A DNA stretch of 64,000 bases from Deinococcus apachensis DSM 19763. Its GTDB lineage: Bacteria > Deinococcota > Deinococci > Deinococcales > Deinococcaceae. Where the stretch lies: positions 15,052 through 79,051 of the forward strand of contig NZ_KB906415.1 in NCBI RefSeq assembly GCF_000381345.1, given 5' to 3'. The notes under the pieces are model-generated. The model saw only the letters and a list, made by a program, of their open reading frames with translations. It was not told where the DNA came from and did not search any database. Of the stretch, positions 32,612-55,783 are shown in pieces. Made by a program: the position numbers and the translations under genes. Positions within the stretch are counted from its first letter, which is position 1. Every line of letters begins with the position of its first letter.

Positions 32612-33795
32612 GGACCAGCCCGGCCAGACTGGAGGAGCGGCGCTTCGGGCGGGACGCCATGACCTGGGCGGCCTACCTGCTCCTGGGCTACTTTGGCTTC
32701 CTGATCAACGTGCTGGGGCCGTTGGTGCCCTTCCTGCGCGAGAAGCTGCACCTCACCTATGCCCAGGCGAGCCTGCACACGAGTGCCTTCGCCGTCGGCC
32801 TGCTCGTCGCCAGCGTCACGGCCGACCGGCTGGCCGCCCGTTTCGGGGACCGGAGGCTGCTGTGGGGCGGCGCGGCGGGAATGGCGGTCGGCGCCGGGCT
32901 GCTCGCGGTCGCCCCCACCTTCGCCCTCAGCGTGCTGGGCACCCTGATCATGGGCACGCTGGGTTCCCTGACGCTCGTGCAGGTGTCCGCGGTGCTGGCC
33001 CGGCGCCACGGGGAGGGGCGCGGCCGCGCCTTCGCCGAGGCCAACGCCATCTCCAGCCTGTGCGGCGTGCTGGCCCCGCTGGCGGTCGGGGGCGCAGTGG
33101 CGGCCGGGCTGGGCTGGCCCGCCGTGCTGTGGTTCGCGGCGGCGGCGCTGGTGGCGCTTGCCCTGCGCTTTGGCCGGGTGACATTTCCGGGGCGAAGCGG
33201 TGGGGGAGAGAGGTCGCGCATCTCCCTTCCCGCCCGCTACTGGCGCTACTGGGCTCTCCTCCTCCTCGTCGTGGCGGTGGAATTTGGGGTGGGTTTCTGG
33301 GGAGCGGATTTCCTGCGCGTCGTGGGAGGCTTCACGCGGGCGGCGGCGGCGACCAGCGCGGGCGCCTTCCTGCTGGCGATGCTCATCGGGCGGGTGGCGG
33401 GCGGGGCGCTCGTGTCGGTGTGGCCCGCGCCCCGTGTGGTTGCCCTTTCCCTGTTGACCGCTCTGCTGGGCTTCCTGCTGTACTGGCTGCCGGATTTCAC
33501 GGTCACCCGCGTGCTGGGCCTCTTCGTCACCGGCCTGGGGATTGCGAACCTCTACCCGGCCCTGCTCACCCTCGCGGTGGGTACCGCCCCGGGGCAGGAG
33601 GATGTGGCGAGTGCCCGCGCCGCCCTGGCCTCGGGCCTCGCCATCCTGCTCGCCCCCTTCGCGCTGGGCGCCGTGGCTGACGCCTCCTCGCTGTTCCTGG
33701 CGCAGATTGTCATTCCCGCACTGCTGGTTCTGGCGGGGGCGGGATTGTGGTGGGTGGAGCGGCGGGAGAGGGTGGGGGCGCCGCCCAATCCCTGA
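32608..33795 (+). CDS. MFS transporter
   Basis: A 395-residue major facilitator with 12 helices. The loop 2-3 motif reads ASVTADRLAARFGDRRLLW, and the seventh-to-ninth helix segment contains VGFWGADFLRVVGGF and AMLIGRVAGGALVSVW. Substrate unknown; overall pattern resembles FucP/YfkF-like sugar or drug transporters but is not decisive. GTG 32608 overlaps the smc stop (GTGA), so this transporter is translationally coupled to a condensin gene, an odd pairing. Upstream in-frame sequence inside smc is a shadow frame. Confidence 0.85.
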
Positions 33796-33804
33796 GTTCC
33801 CGGC

Positions 33805-34358
33805 CTACTCCCTGATTCCGCGAACCATCATGGGAACGCCCGTCTGGCACAGCGGGCACCCGTCCGCCGGGAACGTCTGGAAGGGGGCTTCGGTCAGCGT
33901 CACCAGTCGCTCGCCGCGGAGAGAGTTTCGGCTGAGCCAGGCACTCACGCCTAGGACCGGATGCTCCTCCCGCCGCAGGAAGGCGAGGACAGCCCGCGAG
34001 ATCGTGCCCGTGCAGACGAGGTCATCCACGTACACGACCCGCACGCCGGATTCGGGAACGTGCATGCGGTGCCCACTGATGTCCGTGCCCGTGAGGGGAT
34101 AAGCCACCGGGAGCTGGAGGTGACGGGCCACAAAGGAGGCGAGGACGGCGCCGCAGGCGGGGGCACCGGTCAGCAGTGTTGCCTCTGGAAAAGTGGCCTG
34201 GAGAGCCTCGGCCTGCACGGCGGCCACCTCGTCCAGCCCCGCCGGATCGCGCATCAGCTCGCCCTTCTCGATCCCGCCGTCCGCGTGCAGCCATTGCGGA
34301 AGACCGTGTGCCCCCGCCGCAACGCACCGCGTTCTGCCAGCAATTCCAGGAGGTCCAC
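33805..34358 (-). pseudogene. pyrE: Orotate phosphoribosyltransferase, one-base frameshift
   Basis: PyrE joins orotate and PRPP to orotidine monophosphate. From GTG 34358 (2 bp after the sbcC stop) the frame reads VDLLELLAERGALRRGHTVF, the usual PyrE N-terminus. At about 34288-34294 it shifts; the neighbouring frame continues LHADGGIEKGELMRDPAGL and then the body with the PRPP motif VVYVDDLVCTGTIS and a C-terminal CPLCQTGVPM pair typical of the Thermus/Deinococcus type. Adding one C (GGC-C-TGC) restores a 185-residue protein. As this pathway is usually needed, an assembly error is plausible. An internal ATG at 34254 would give only 149 residues. Confidence 0.8.
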
Positions 34359-34360
34359 CC

Positions 34361-37089
<2,729 letters not shown>

Positions 37090-37093
<4 letters not shown>

Positions 37094-38280
37094 GCCACCA
37101 CCTCTTCTTCCGCCTGCCCCCGCGCCGCCTCGTCGGCCTCCCGGAAGGCGGCGCGCAGGTCGGCGGGCAACTCGCCCCGGCGCTCCTGGTGGAAGCGCTC
37201 GTACAGCTCGGTCAGGCTCAGGCCCTCGCGCTTGAGGCTGGGCAGCGCGAGGTCGTCCTGCACCGCGTCGAGTTCGACGGCCAGCGTGTTCGGCACCAGG
37301 CGCAGCACCCGGTCCTTCAACCCCGGCAGGGCGGTGCCCGAGGGCGCCTGCACGACCACCTTCACCAGTCCGGTAAAACTCGTGAGGGAGCCGAGACGCG
37401 ACTCCACCTGCTCCAGCCCCACCCGCACTGTCCGCAACTCTCGCCCGCTGCTCAGCGGAATGGGGGTGACGCGGGCCGGGCGCCCGACCTCCACCTCGAC
37501 CAGATTGACCTGCTTCTTCTCGCCGCCCTCGCCGAAGTCGAGCTGGATGACCGAGCCGGGGTAGTGGGCGAGCGGCATCTCGCTCGACTTCTGCGGCTTG
37601 TGGACGTGCCCCAGCGCCACGTACTGCGCCCCCGCCGGAAGTTGCAAGGGCGAGAGGGTGTAGGCGTTCATCAGGTCGAACTGCATGGTGCGCTCGGAGC
37701 CGCTGGGCACGGCACCGTCCATCGTCGCGTGGGCCATCAGCATGTTCACGCTGTCCCCCCGGAAGCCCTCGGCCACCCGTCGCAGGAAAAAGCCCATTCC
37801 CTCGCGGTACTTCTGGCGCCAAGCGCCCACGTCGCCGCCCATAACGTCCGCCGCCTTCACCAGCCGCCGCTCGGACAGGAAGGGGAGGGCACCGACCGTC
37901 AGCCGCTCGCCGCCCCGCGTCTCGACCGTGCGGATCAGGTCGAGCGGATTGGCCGTGGGCTGCGCGACGAGTTGCACGCCCACCCACCCCAGCAGGCCCG
38001 CCAGCCCGTGCAGCCGTGCCGCAGAATCATGGTTCCCCGCGATCGCCACCGCCGGAATTCCCGCGTCGCGCAGCCGCAGGAAGAAGTCGAAGACGGCTCC
38101 TTCCGCCTCTGCCGAGGGGTTCACGGTGTCGAACAGGTCACCGGAAATGAGGACGGCGTCGGCCCGCTCACTCCTCGCCAGCCCCGCGATTTCGACGAGC
38201 GCCTCGTGAACCTCCGGCGTCCTATCAAAGCCCCTCAGATTCCGCCCGGCGTGGAAATCCGCCGTGTGAAGTACGCGCAT
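37090..38280 (-). CDS. sbcD: Exonuclease subunit SbcD
   Basis: SbcD is the metallophosphoesterase nuclease subunit of SbcCD (Mre11 homologue). The 396 residues contain all metal motifs: LHTADFHAGRN (~residues 4-14), ISGDLFDT (~46-53), AIAGNHDS (~79-86), MAHATMDGA (~182) and ALGHVHKPQ (~220). ATG 38280 is the family start; a minus-strand TATATT element lies 8 bases upstream (38289-38294), so the message is probably leaderless and the longer frame from 38331 is rejected. It is first in the sbcD-sbcC-pyrE unit and divergent from the Uma2 remnant. Confidence 0.95.
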
Positions 38281-38288
38281 GACGGAAA

Positions 38289-38294
38289 AATATA
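38289..38294 (-). promoter_or_regulatory. -10 element of sbcD
   Basis: Minus-strand TATATT, 8 bases before ATG 38280. The overlapping ATATAAC could serve the plus-strand gene. Confidence 0.6.
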
Positions 38295-38329
38295 ACATGG
38301 GGACGGGGTTGGCGGCGCACCGCGACTCC

Positions 38330-38934
38330 ATGCCTCCCCTCCTGCACGGCCCCCTCCGCCCGGAGGACGACCTGCGGACCGAGGTCGAATCCGAGTTCCG
38401 GCGAGAGCATGTCGGCGGCTATGGGTACGGCCTGCACGGCGAGTCCCACGAGGAGGACGGGACGAGTGTGGCGCAGAGCCGCATCATCACGTTCGTGGTG
38501 ATGCGGCTCTGCGACCTCTGCGACTACCGGGAGCGTTGGCTAGGCTCCTCGCAGTTCAAGCTTCACATTCCCGAGTGCCCCAGCTTCTTCTACCCGGATT
38601 TGGCGGTTTACCCCACGCCGAACGTGCAGGAGTGGTATGACGTTCCCCCCTCTTCCTGCTGGAGGTGATTGAGCCGCGCTCCAGCTTCGTGGACCGGTGC
38701 GTGAAGTACCACGCCTCCACCGCTCTCCCCAGCCTGCAAACGTACCTGATCGCCGAACAACACGAGCGCCACGTGTCCCTCTGCGGGCGCGAGGGCGGCG
38801 AGTGGGTCCTCACCGGGTACGAGGGTCAGGGCGTGATTCCGCTCCCCCGCCTGAACACGTCCATCTCGCTGGACGAGATTTATGCTGGCGTGTTCTGTCC
38901 CGCTACTCCATGCGCCCCCTTTCCAGGGGAGTAG
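38330..38934 (+). pseudogene. Uma2-family (DUF820) endonuclease-like gene, frameshifted
   Basis: Uma2 proteins are PD-(D/E)XK-fold putative nucleases that occur in many copies in Deinococcus and cyanobacteria. Frame one (ATG 38330) gives REHVGGYGYGLHGESHEEDG and PSFFYPDLAVYPTP, holding the FYPD active-site motif. At the C6 run 38645-38650 the frame is lost; the next frame continues LFLLEVIEPRSSFVDRCVKY, with the E-x-I-x-P core, and ends ISLDEIYAG. One more C would restore a ~202-residue protein. The E(V)xxPS/K residues seem partly kept (LEVIEPRS). Real decay and a homopolymer error are both possible. Confidence 0.72.
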
Positions 38935-38954
38935 CTCGCGGGGAAAGCTGGCGC

Positions 38955-40187
38955 ATGCCTGATCCCCGCGCCGCACCGACGAGCCTCTGGAACCGCAACT
39001 TCCTGATCTGGTGGCTGGGGAGCGCGCAGAGTGCGTTGGGGAGTGCGCTGGCCGGAATCGCCACCAGCTTCCTGGTGCTGCACCAGACAGGCAGCGCGGG
39101 CGCAATGGGCGTGAATCTGGCGCTCTCACTGCTGCCCGCACTGCTCTCGCCCCTGTTCGGCACGCTGATGGACCGCCTGCCCGTGAGGCTTCCTCTGGTC
39201 GTCGGCAACCTGCTGCGCGCGGCGCTGCAACTCGGGGTGGGGCTCGCGGCCCTGCGCGGGCACGTGCCGCTGGAAGTCCTGCACGCGGTCGCCTTCCTCA
39301 CCGGCCTGGTGGGCGCGTTCTATGGCCCGGCGAGCATGGGCGTGACCCCCCGGCTGGTGCCTCCTTCCGAATTGCAGCGGGCGGGTGGGCTGATGCAGGG
39401 CACTTCGCAGACCATGAACATGGTCGGGCTGGTGGGTGGGGGCCTCTTCGTCGCCCACTTCGGCAGCGGCGCGGCCCTGGTGTTCGATGGCGCGACGTTT
39501 CTGCTGTTCGGCCTGCTGCTGACCCTGGTGCGCTTTCCCACCGGGCGGGCGAAGGCGGCAGCGGAAACCTTCTGGCAGTCCTTCACCGGCGGACTAGGGT
39601 ATGTCCGGGGCAGCGCCATGCTCGTGGGCCTGCCGCTGATCGCCCTGCTGATCAACGCCTCCTTCGCCCCCCTGGAAATGCTGTTGCCAAAGCGGATGAT
39701 CGCGCTGGAAGCCGGGGCTGCCGGATACGGGCTGTTTTGGGGACTCGAACTCGCGGGAATAGCCCTGGGCAGCTTCGGGATCGCCTGGCTGGGGGAGAGG
39801 GTCAACCCTCGCCGCCTGAGCGTCCTGGGCCTGGCCGGGCTGGGCGCGGTGGTCGTCGCCCTCTCGCTCGCCGCGTCGCCTGGGCCGATGTATGCGCTGG
39901 CGGCCTTGATGGGTTTGACGAGCGCGATGACGAACCTCAGCATCAGCGTCCTCTTCCAGAAGCGGGTGGACCCGGTGTACTACGGGCGAGTCGGAAGCCT
40001 GCTCGGCATGGTGGGGATGGCGGGGCAGCCCCTCACGCTGCTGCTCCTCGCGCCGGTCGCCGACCGGGTGCCCATCTCGCTGGTATTTGCGGTGGCGGGA
40101 GTGGTCACGCTGCTGGGCGCTGTGGTGTGGGAGGCAGTGCTGAGGCGGGAGCCCGCCTCTATCCCTCCTCCAGCCGTCCCGGCGTGA
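38955..40187 (+). CDS. MFS transporter
   Basis: A 410-residue 12-helix major facilitator of the MFS_3/EntS-like type: WNRNFLIWWLGSAQSALGSA opens the protein and LSPLFGTLMDRLPVRLPLVV forms the loop 2-3 motif. ATG 38955 is chosen because the open frame upstream runs through the Uma2 gene in a shadow frame. A drug or siderophore export role is likely from the family but unproven. Its last 29 bases overlap the convergent HTH regulator gene, which may control it. Confidence 0.85.
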   Translation: MPDPRAAPTSLWNRNFLIWWLGSAQSALGSALAGIATSFLVLHQTGSAGAMGVNLALSLLPALLSPLFGTLMDRLPVRLPLVVGNLLRAALQLGVGLAALRGHVPLEVLHAVAFLTGLVGAFYGPASMGVTPRLVPPSELQRAGGLMQGTSQTMNMVGLVGGGLFVAHFGSGAALVFDGATFLLFGLLLTLVRFPTGRAKAAAETFWQSFTGGLGYVRGSAMLVGLPLIALLINASFAPLEMLLPKRMIALEAGAAGYGLFWGLELAGIALGSFGIAWLGERVNPRRLSVLGLAGLGAVVVALSLAASPGPMYALAALMGLTSAMTNLSISVLFQKRVDPVYYGRVGSLLGMVGMAGQPLTLLLLAPVADRVPISLVFAVAGVVTLLGAVVWEAVLRREPASIPPPAVPA

Positions 40188-40830
40188 GCAGCAGGCCCAG
40201 AAGGCAGGGCTCCGCCCCAGGGTCGTGGCTTTCCTGCTCGGCCACCCAGGCCCTCAGCTCCCGCAGCCGCCGGGAGAGTTCCTTCAGGACTTCGGGTTTC
40301 AGGTTGACCTGCGTGAACAGGCCGTAGCCCGACAGGTTCTCCTCCGTCCTTCCTGAGGGGGCCACGTACAGGCTGGGCTGGCCCTGCGCGTCCAGCCGGA
40401 AGAAAACGTCGTGCTCGGCTCCCCGCCCAAAGGTTCGCCCGTACTCCCCCGCCGCCGCGCGGGCATAGGCCGTCATGAAGGGCCGCTGGAGAGTCCCGAT
40501 CAGCTCGGCCATCGTCGCTGAATCGGTCAGCCCGAACGGCACCTGAAAGCCCCGAGCAACCGCGCGGTAGAGCTTGACGGGCCGCCCTCCGCGCCGCCGC
40601 TCCCCGCACACCTCCACCAAGTCCGCCCTCACCAGGCGCGTCAGGCGGTGGTGCGCCTGCTTGACGCTCAGGCCCACCGCCCGCGCCACCTCGCCCGCGC
40701 TGGCCTCGCACCTCATCACTTCGCCCAGAACGTCGAAGTAGCCGAGGTCGAGCAGCAGCCGCGCCTGCTCGGGCGTCTGCACCACGAATTCCGGGGAGGA
40801 CAGGGTGGTCACGTTCCCAGCATGATGCAC
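40159..40830 (-). CDS. HTH-type transcriptional regulator (ArsR-like fold)
   Basis: A 223-residue regulator. A winged helix-turn-helix occupies ~residues 22-90: LLLDLGYFDVLGEVMRCEAS, EVARAVGLSVKQAHHRLTRL (recognition helix) and the wing GGRPVKLYRAVA. The C-terminal ~130 residues are an unassigned domain with LFTQVNLKPEVLKELSRRLR, possibly for ligand binding or dimerisation. The start may be ATG 40830 or GTG 40812 (the latter has CATCAT nearby). It is convergent with and overlaps the MFS gene, and divergent from recD2, with only 23 bp between starts, so it could affect either. Confidence 0.78.
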   Translation of the reverse strand: MHHAGNVTTLSSPEFVVQTPEQARLLLDLGYFDVLGEVMRCEASAGEVARAVGLSVKQAHHRLTRLVRADLVEVCGERRRGGRPVKLYRAVARGFQVPFGLTDSATMAELIGTLQRPFMTAYARAAAGEYGRTFGRGAEHDVFFRLDAQGQPSLYVAPSGRTEENLSGYGLFTQVNLKPEVLKELSRRLRELRAWVAEQESHDPGAEPCLLGLLLTPGRLEEG

Positions 40831-40840
40831 ACGGCCCCGC

Positions 40841-40846
40841 TATCCT
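40841..40846 (+). promoter_or_regulatory. -10 element of recD2
   Basis: TATCCT, 7 bases before ATG 40854; leaderless arrangement. Confidence 0.6.
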
Positions 40847-40853
40847 GCCCCAT

Positions 40854-42965
<2,112 letters not shown>

Positions 42966-43004
42966 GGAGGATGGGGATCAGCTCCCCTTTTCCCCCGCAC
43001 GCTC

Positions 43005-43074
<70 letters not shown>

Positions 43075-43084
43075 GTGTTCAGAC

Positions 43085-44746
<1,662 letters not shown>

Positions 44747-44763
44747 ACGCTCAAGACGGCGGG

Positions 44764-44792
44764 AAAAGCCTCAGCGAGTGCTGGGGCTTTTC
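44764..44792. terminator. Bidirectional terminator between pyrG and coaE
   Basis: AAAAGCC-T-CAGC pairs with GCTG-G-GGCTTTT. A runs on the left and T runs on the right let it act on both strands. It includes the coaE stop codon. Confidence 0.75.
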
Positions 44793-45430
44793 TCTTGCTG
44801 GTCGCTGATCGCGGACCCCTGAATGTCGAGCCCCGCCAGCGCCGCGTCCACCTGCGCCCCCAGCGCAGCGAGATCACCGCTGTTGTCCAGCACGACCGTC
44901 GCCCGCCGCCGTTTCTCCGCACCGGGCATCTGCCGTGCGTCCCTCGCCAGCACCTCCTCGGCCGTCAAGCCGCTGCGACGGGTCACCCTTGCCACCCGCA
45001 CGTCCAGCGGGGCGTCCACGACCAGAACGGCGTCCATCTGCGCCTCCAGGCCGCCCTCGAAGAGCAGGGGCACGTCCTGCACGATCCATTCCTCGCCGCG
45101 GGCCGCCGCTGCCTGCTCCAGGGCCAGCATTTGCGCCCGGACGCGCGGGTGAATGATCGCGTTCAGCACGGCCAGCCGGGCGGGCTCGCCGAACACCGCC
45201 GCCGCGAGCGCGGCCCGGTCGAGTTGGCTGTCCCGCACCACACCGGGAAAGGCCGCCTCGATCTCAGCGAGGACAGCCGGGTCATGCGTCACCTCGCGCG
45301 CCTGCTCGTCGGCATCGAGGACGGTCAGGCCTCGCGCCCGCAGCAGGCCAGCGACGGTGCTCTTGCCCGCGCCGATGCTGCCGGTCAGGCCCAGACGGCG
45401 AGGGCGGGCGGGGGCTGACGGGGTGGACAC
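44771..45430 (-). CDS. coaE: Dephospho-CoA kinase
   Basis: CoaE phosphorylates dephospho-CoA in the last step of coenzyme A synthesis. The 219-residue protein shows the P-loop [18 protein letters not shown] (~residues 13-30), [10 protein letters not shown] (~38-47), the lid region and the [20 protein letters not shown] motif (~118-137) and [21 protein letters not shown] near the end. GTG 45430 is fixed by a minus-strand TACACT 7 bases upstream. The last ~15 residues ([14 protein letters not shown]) read through the repeat element and the terminator and are unlike normal CoaE tails. Confidence 0.93.
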   Translation of the reverse strand: MSTPSAPARPRRLGLTGSIGAGKSTVAGLLRARGLTVLDADEQAREVTHDPAVLAEIEAAFPGVVRDSQLDRAALAAAVFGEPARLAVLNAIIHPRVRAQMLALEQAAAARGEEWIVQDVPLLFEGGLEAQMDAVLVVDAPLDVRVARVTRRSGLTAEEVLARDARQMPGAEKRRRATVVLDNSGDLAALGAQVDAALAGLDIQGSAISDQQEKSPSTR

Positions 45431-45755
45431 GCCGCCCAGTGTAGGGGGTGAATGGGGGAAAGGGCAGGCCAGCCTCTGGCGCCCGGAGAATATGCCTTGC
45501 CGGTTCTCCCCGGTAGACGTCGAGGCGGGGGTCAGGAAAGGGGGAATCCGGCACCCATCAGAAGTCCGTCAAACCGCGCGCTTACCTTGCTTCCATGCCC
45601 TTTTCCGCCCGCCGTGGGACGCGCCCTGGCCTCTCACTGGGACTTCACCCCGCCGCCAGCCCCCTTGCCTATGCTGTCCACGTAATCCACAGCGTGCTGG
45701 ACTGCGGCTTGCACCCCCTGTGGCGCGGTGTTAGCCTCACCCCGGAGGTTTCTGA
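45431..45755. other. Intergenic region, 325 bp
   Basis: Divergent promoter region between coaE and the TPR gene. Besides the coaE -10 it contains TTGCAC (45708-45713) with a 17-bp spacer to TTAGCC, a weak candidate promoter for the TPR gene, and a GGAGG site before GTG 45756. No gene seen. Confidence 0.4.
45438..45443 (-). promoter_or_regulatory. -10 element of coaE
   Basis: Minus-strand TACACT, 7 bases before GTG 45430, which supports this non-ATG start. Confidence 0.65.
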
Positions 45756-46955
<1,200 letters not shown>

Positions 46956-46973
46956 CCCTTTCACGCTTTCCGG

Positions 46974-47008
46974 CGGCTTCCTCCTGAACTGGAGGGAGCC
47001 GTTTTGTT
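46974..47008 (+). terminator. Terminator of the TPR gene
   Basis: CGGCTTCCTCC (46974-46984) pairs with GGAGGGAGCCG (46991-47001) with one G-U pair, then TTTTGTT. Confidence 0.88.
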
Positions 47009-47136
47009 CGCCCTGCCCGCCTGAATGTTCCCTAAAGCTCGGCAGTTCGTCTGTGGCTCGCCGGGCGCGAGTAAGATGAGCGCCGATGCTGCTCTCATCC
47101 AGGGGGATGAGGAACGCGGCCCGAAAGGAGCATTCC

Positions 47137-47769
<633 letters not shown>

Positions 47770-47781
47770 GGACAACCAAGG

Positions 47782-47821
47782 AGAGCGCCCCCAGCCGGAC
47801 ATGCTGGGGGCGCTCTTTGTT
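47782..47821 (+). terminator. Terminator of sodA
   Basis: A perfect 14-bp stem (AGAGCGCCCCCAGC / GCTGGGGGCGCTCT), 7-nt loop, then TTGTTGG. It separates sodA from the convergent tctA. Confidence 0.88.
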
Positions 47822-47826
47822 GGAAG

Positions 47827-49322
<1,496 letters not shown>

Positions 49323-49323
<1 letters not shown>

Positions 49324-49862
49324 TACACGATCCCCCTCAACACTCCGGGCGGCAGGTTCAGGCCCAGACCGCGGGTGAAGACCTCGTACGTGACGAGCGC
49401 CACGAGGAGCGACACCACGAGCATCAGGAGCCAGCGGCGCTCGCCGAACGCCAGGGCCACGGAGAAGTACATGATCGCCGTGCCGATCACGAAGCCCAGG
49501 GTGGGCAGCAGCACCGTGCCCAGCAGGAAGCCGCCCAGGACGATTCCGGCGGCCCCCAGGTGGACGGGCGCGTTTGGGTCGGTATCTTCCTCGGCGGCGG
49601 GTTCGGCCCGGTCGCCACGCAGGGCGTTCACGGTGAGCAGCACGCCCAGGGCCGTCAGGCCGACGCTCACGATGAGCGGAAAGACGCGCGGGCCGACGAC
49701 CGCGTTGATGCCGAAGGGAATCTGGTAGGTGCCCAGCAGCAGCAGCAGGCCCAGCACCGTCACCCCCAGGGCGACGAGCAGGTCGGGCACGCTGACGCCG
49801 CGCCTGCCCGTGGGCGAGGCCAGGGGCGCGTCAGGGTGGGCGGAGGGCGGAACGTCGTGCAT
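49323..49862 (-). CDS. tctB: Tripartite tricarboxylate transporter, small permease TctB
   Basis: TctB is the small four-helix membrane subunit of the TTT transporter. The 179-residue protein has hydrophobic segments at about 27-45 ([20 protein letters not shown]), 58-76 ([19 protein letters not shown]), ~105-140 and 145-165. The [10 protein letters not shown] segment is characteristic of the family. A charged, acidic loop ([15 protein letters not shown]) separates the halves. ATG 49862 is preferred over an in-frame ATG 19 codons upstream. A 111-bp gap, possibly with the usual transcript drop, separates it from tctC. Confidence 0.88.
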
Positions 49863-49973
49863 GAAAGACCTCCTCTGGGGGTGTGGACGCCCCCTATTCT
49901 GGCGCCCGGAAGCGGGCAAAAGGAGGCGGGGCGGGTGACCTGCTCCCCGCCCCGCCGGGTGCCCCCGCCAGGT

Positions 49974-50921
<948 letters not shown>

Positions 50922-51009
50922 GGGGCCTCCGGGGGTGCGGGCCGGGCGTCCGGCCGGGTGGGTTGGGAGATCAGAACTTCCCCAGGCTACTTCCCACTCG
51001 GCCCGGTTG

Positions 51010-51060
51010 CAAGAAATTTCTCCGTCTGTGACGTACTTTTTCTTGAGCATTATTTACAAG
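51010..51060. promoter_or_regulatory. Candidate operator between tctC and the sensor kinase gene
   Basis: An AT-rich island in the 201-bp divergent gap. CAAGAAA (51010-51016) and TTTCTTG (51039-51045) are inverted copies 22 bp apart; a second inverted pair, CTTG (51042) and CAAG (51057), overlaps. A TACAAT -10 for the kinase gene is at 51105-51110 and a TAGCCT on the minus strand (50986-50991) could serve tctC. The symmetric site may bind the neighbouring response regulator. Confidence 0.45.
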
Positions 51061-51122
51061 CGTGAACGCAACGCACGCAACGGCGGGTCGAGCCGGAGTC
51101 CTCCTACAATGGGACGAAGCTC

Positions 51123-53395
<2,273 letters not shown>

Positions 53396-54244
53396 CCCTT
53401 CTCCAGCTCGATCCGGGTTTGGTGGGTCAGGTCCTGCTCGCTGGCTGGGCGTTCCCGCTTGGAGAGCGGTTGGGCTGCGCATAGGGCGGTTGTTGCGGAT
53501 GAGGGCAGGGGGGAGCAGCGCTGCGCTAGGCAAGGGGCTCGCCTACCTCGCCGGTGGACGCCTTTCTCAACGCGCAAGGTTTGATCTTGCTGTACTCCCC
53601 GTCGCTCGCCCACGGTCTCACTGCGCGAGCAAGGCGGGGTGAAGGCCGTGCGAGGGCAAGCTGCATGCGGGAGTCGGCCGTCTACAGGAGACGGTTTTCA
53701 AAAGCTTTAGCGCTTTTCCTCCTCCCCCTTTTGGGGAGGCTGGGTGGGGAGTAACAAGTGCAGCTCGTCCTCTATGGAACGGCAGAAGCTTCTCCCGCCC
53801 CGCTTCTCATTGCGCATCAAGTCTTTGTGGGGAGGCTGGGACTCGCGAAGCTACTTGCAAAGGGGGTGACGAGCACCGCTCATCCCTCTACCAGACGATG
53901 AACCTGCTCCTATGGCCTGCCATGCGGTAAAGGCGTTTGCGGGAGAGCTTGCCCCTCCTGCGTGGGCGAACCGACAGTCCTGATCCTCAAGAACGGGTGA
54001 ACATGCCGGGGTGCCGCCGGGACGCCCGTCTACGTGCCCCGCTGGTACGGTGACCTCGTAAACATTCTTCGTCTCCTTCCGCCCGCTCCCGCGTGCTGCG
54101 GACTCTGGGTTGGCCGGTACGGCTCCTCCTGCACTGCTCGACGAGCCGCCAGCACCTCGGTTTTCCTTCTTCCTCTGCTCCTCGAGTCGGCCAGGTTTCC
54201 CAGTTCCTGCAAAACGGTTCAACTGAAATCCCTGTGAGGTCGTC
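53396..54244. other. Gene-free region, 849 bp, before cydA
   Basis: I find no supported gene. A short frame at 53554-53754 and long minus-strand frames lack family motifs and start signals. The region has AAAAGC-TTTA-GCGCTTTT (53699-53717), a possible terminator for the response regulator, and two copies of a 13-base word, TGGGGAGGCTGGG (around 53732 and 53827). It must contain the cyd promoter, but no clear -10/-35 pair was recognised; GTGAGG lies near the cydA ATG. The sequence looks like decayed coding or repeat material. Confidence 0.4.
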
Positions 54245-55675
<1,431 letters not shown>

Positions 55676-55682
55676 GATGAGG

Positions 55683-55746
55683 GGTTAGCGATCAGCAGTC
55701 AGAAAGGACATCTTTCCCTTCTCTTTCTGATGGCTGACCGCTGACG
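55683..55746. repeat. Imperfect palindromic repeat between cydA and cydB
   Basis: GTTAGCGATCAGCAGTCAGAAA (from ~55683) and TTTCTGATGGCTGACCGCTGAC (to ~55745) form a 22-bp stem with four mismatches. The arm sequences (GTCAGCGGTCAGC / GCTGATCGC) recur at the pyrG/coaE junction, which points to a dispersed repeat family. In the cyd transcript it would form a hairpin between the two coding regions. Confidence 0.65.
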
Positions 55747-55783
55747 GCCACCCTCTCCCCACCCGAGGAGGTTGAACCACCCT

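Noticed and set aside
47086..47136. Annotating sodA from ATG 47086
   Set aside because: The family start with a strong Shine-Dalgarno site is ATG 47137. The extension is kept only as a finding.
53554..53754. A 66-codon frame after the response regulator
   Set aside because: No start signal, no conserved motif, and it crosses a hairpin and repeat words.
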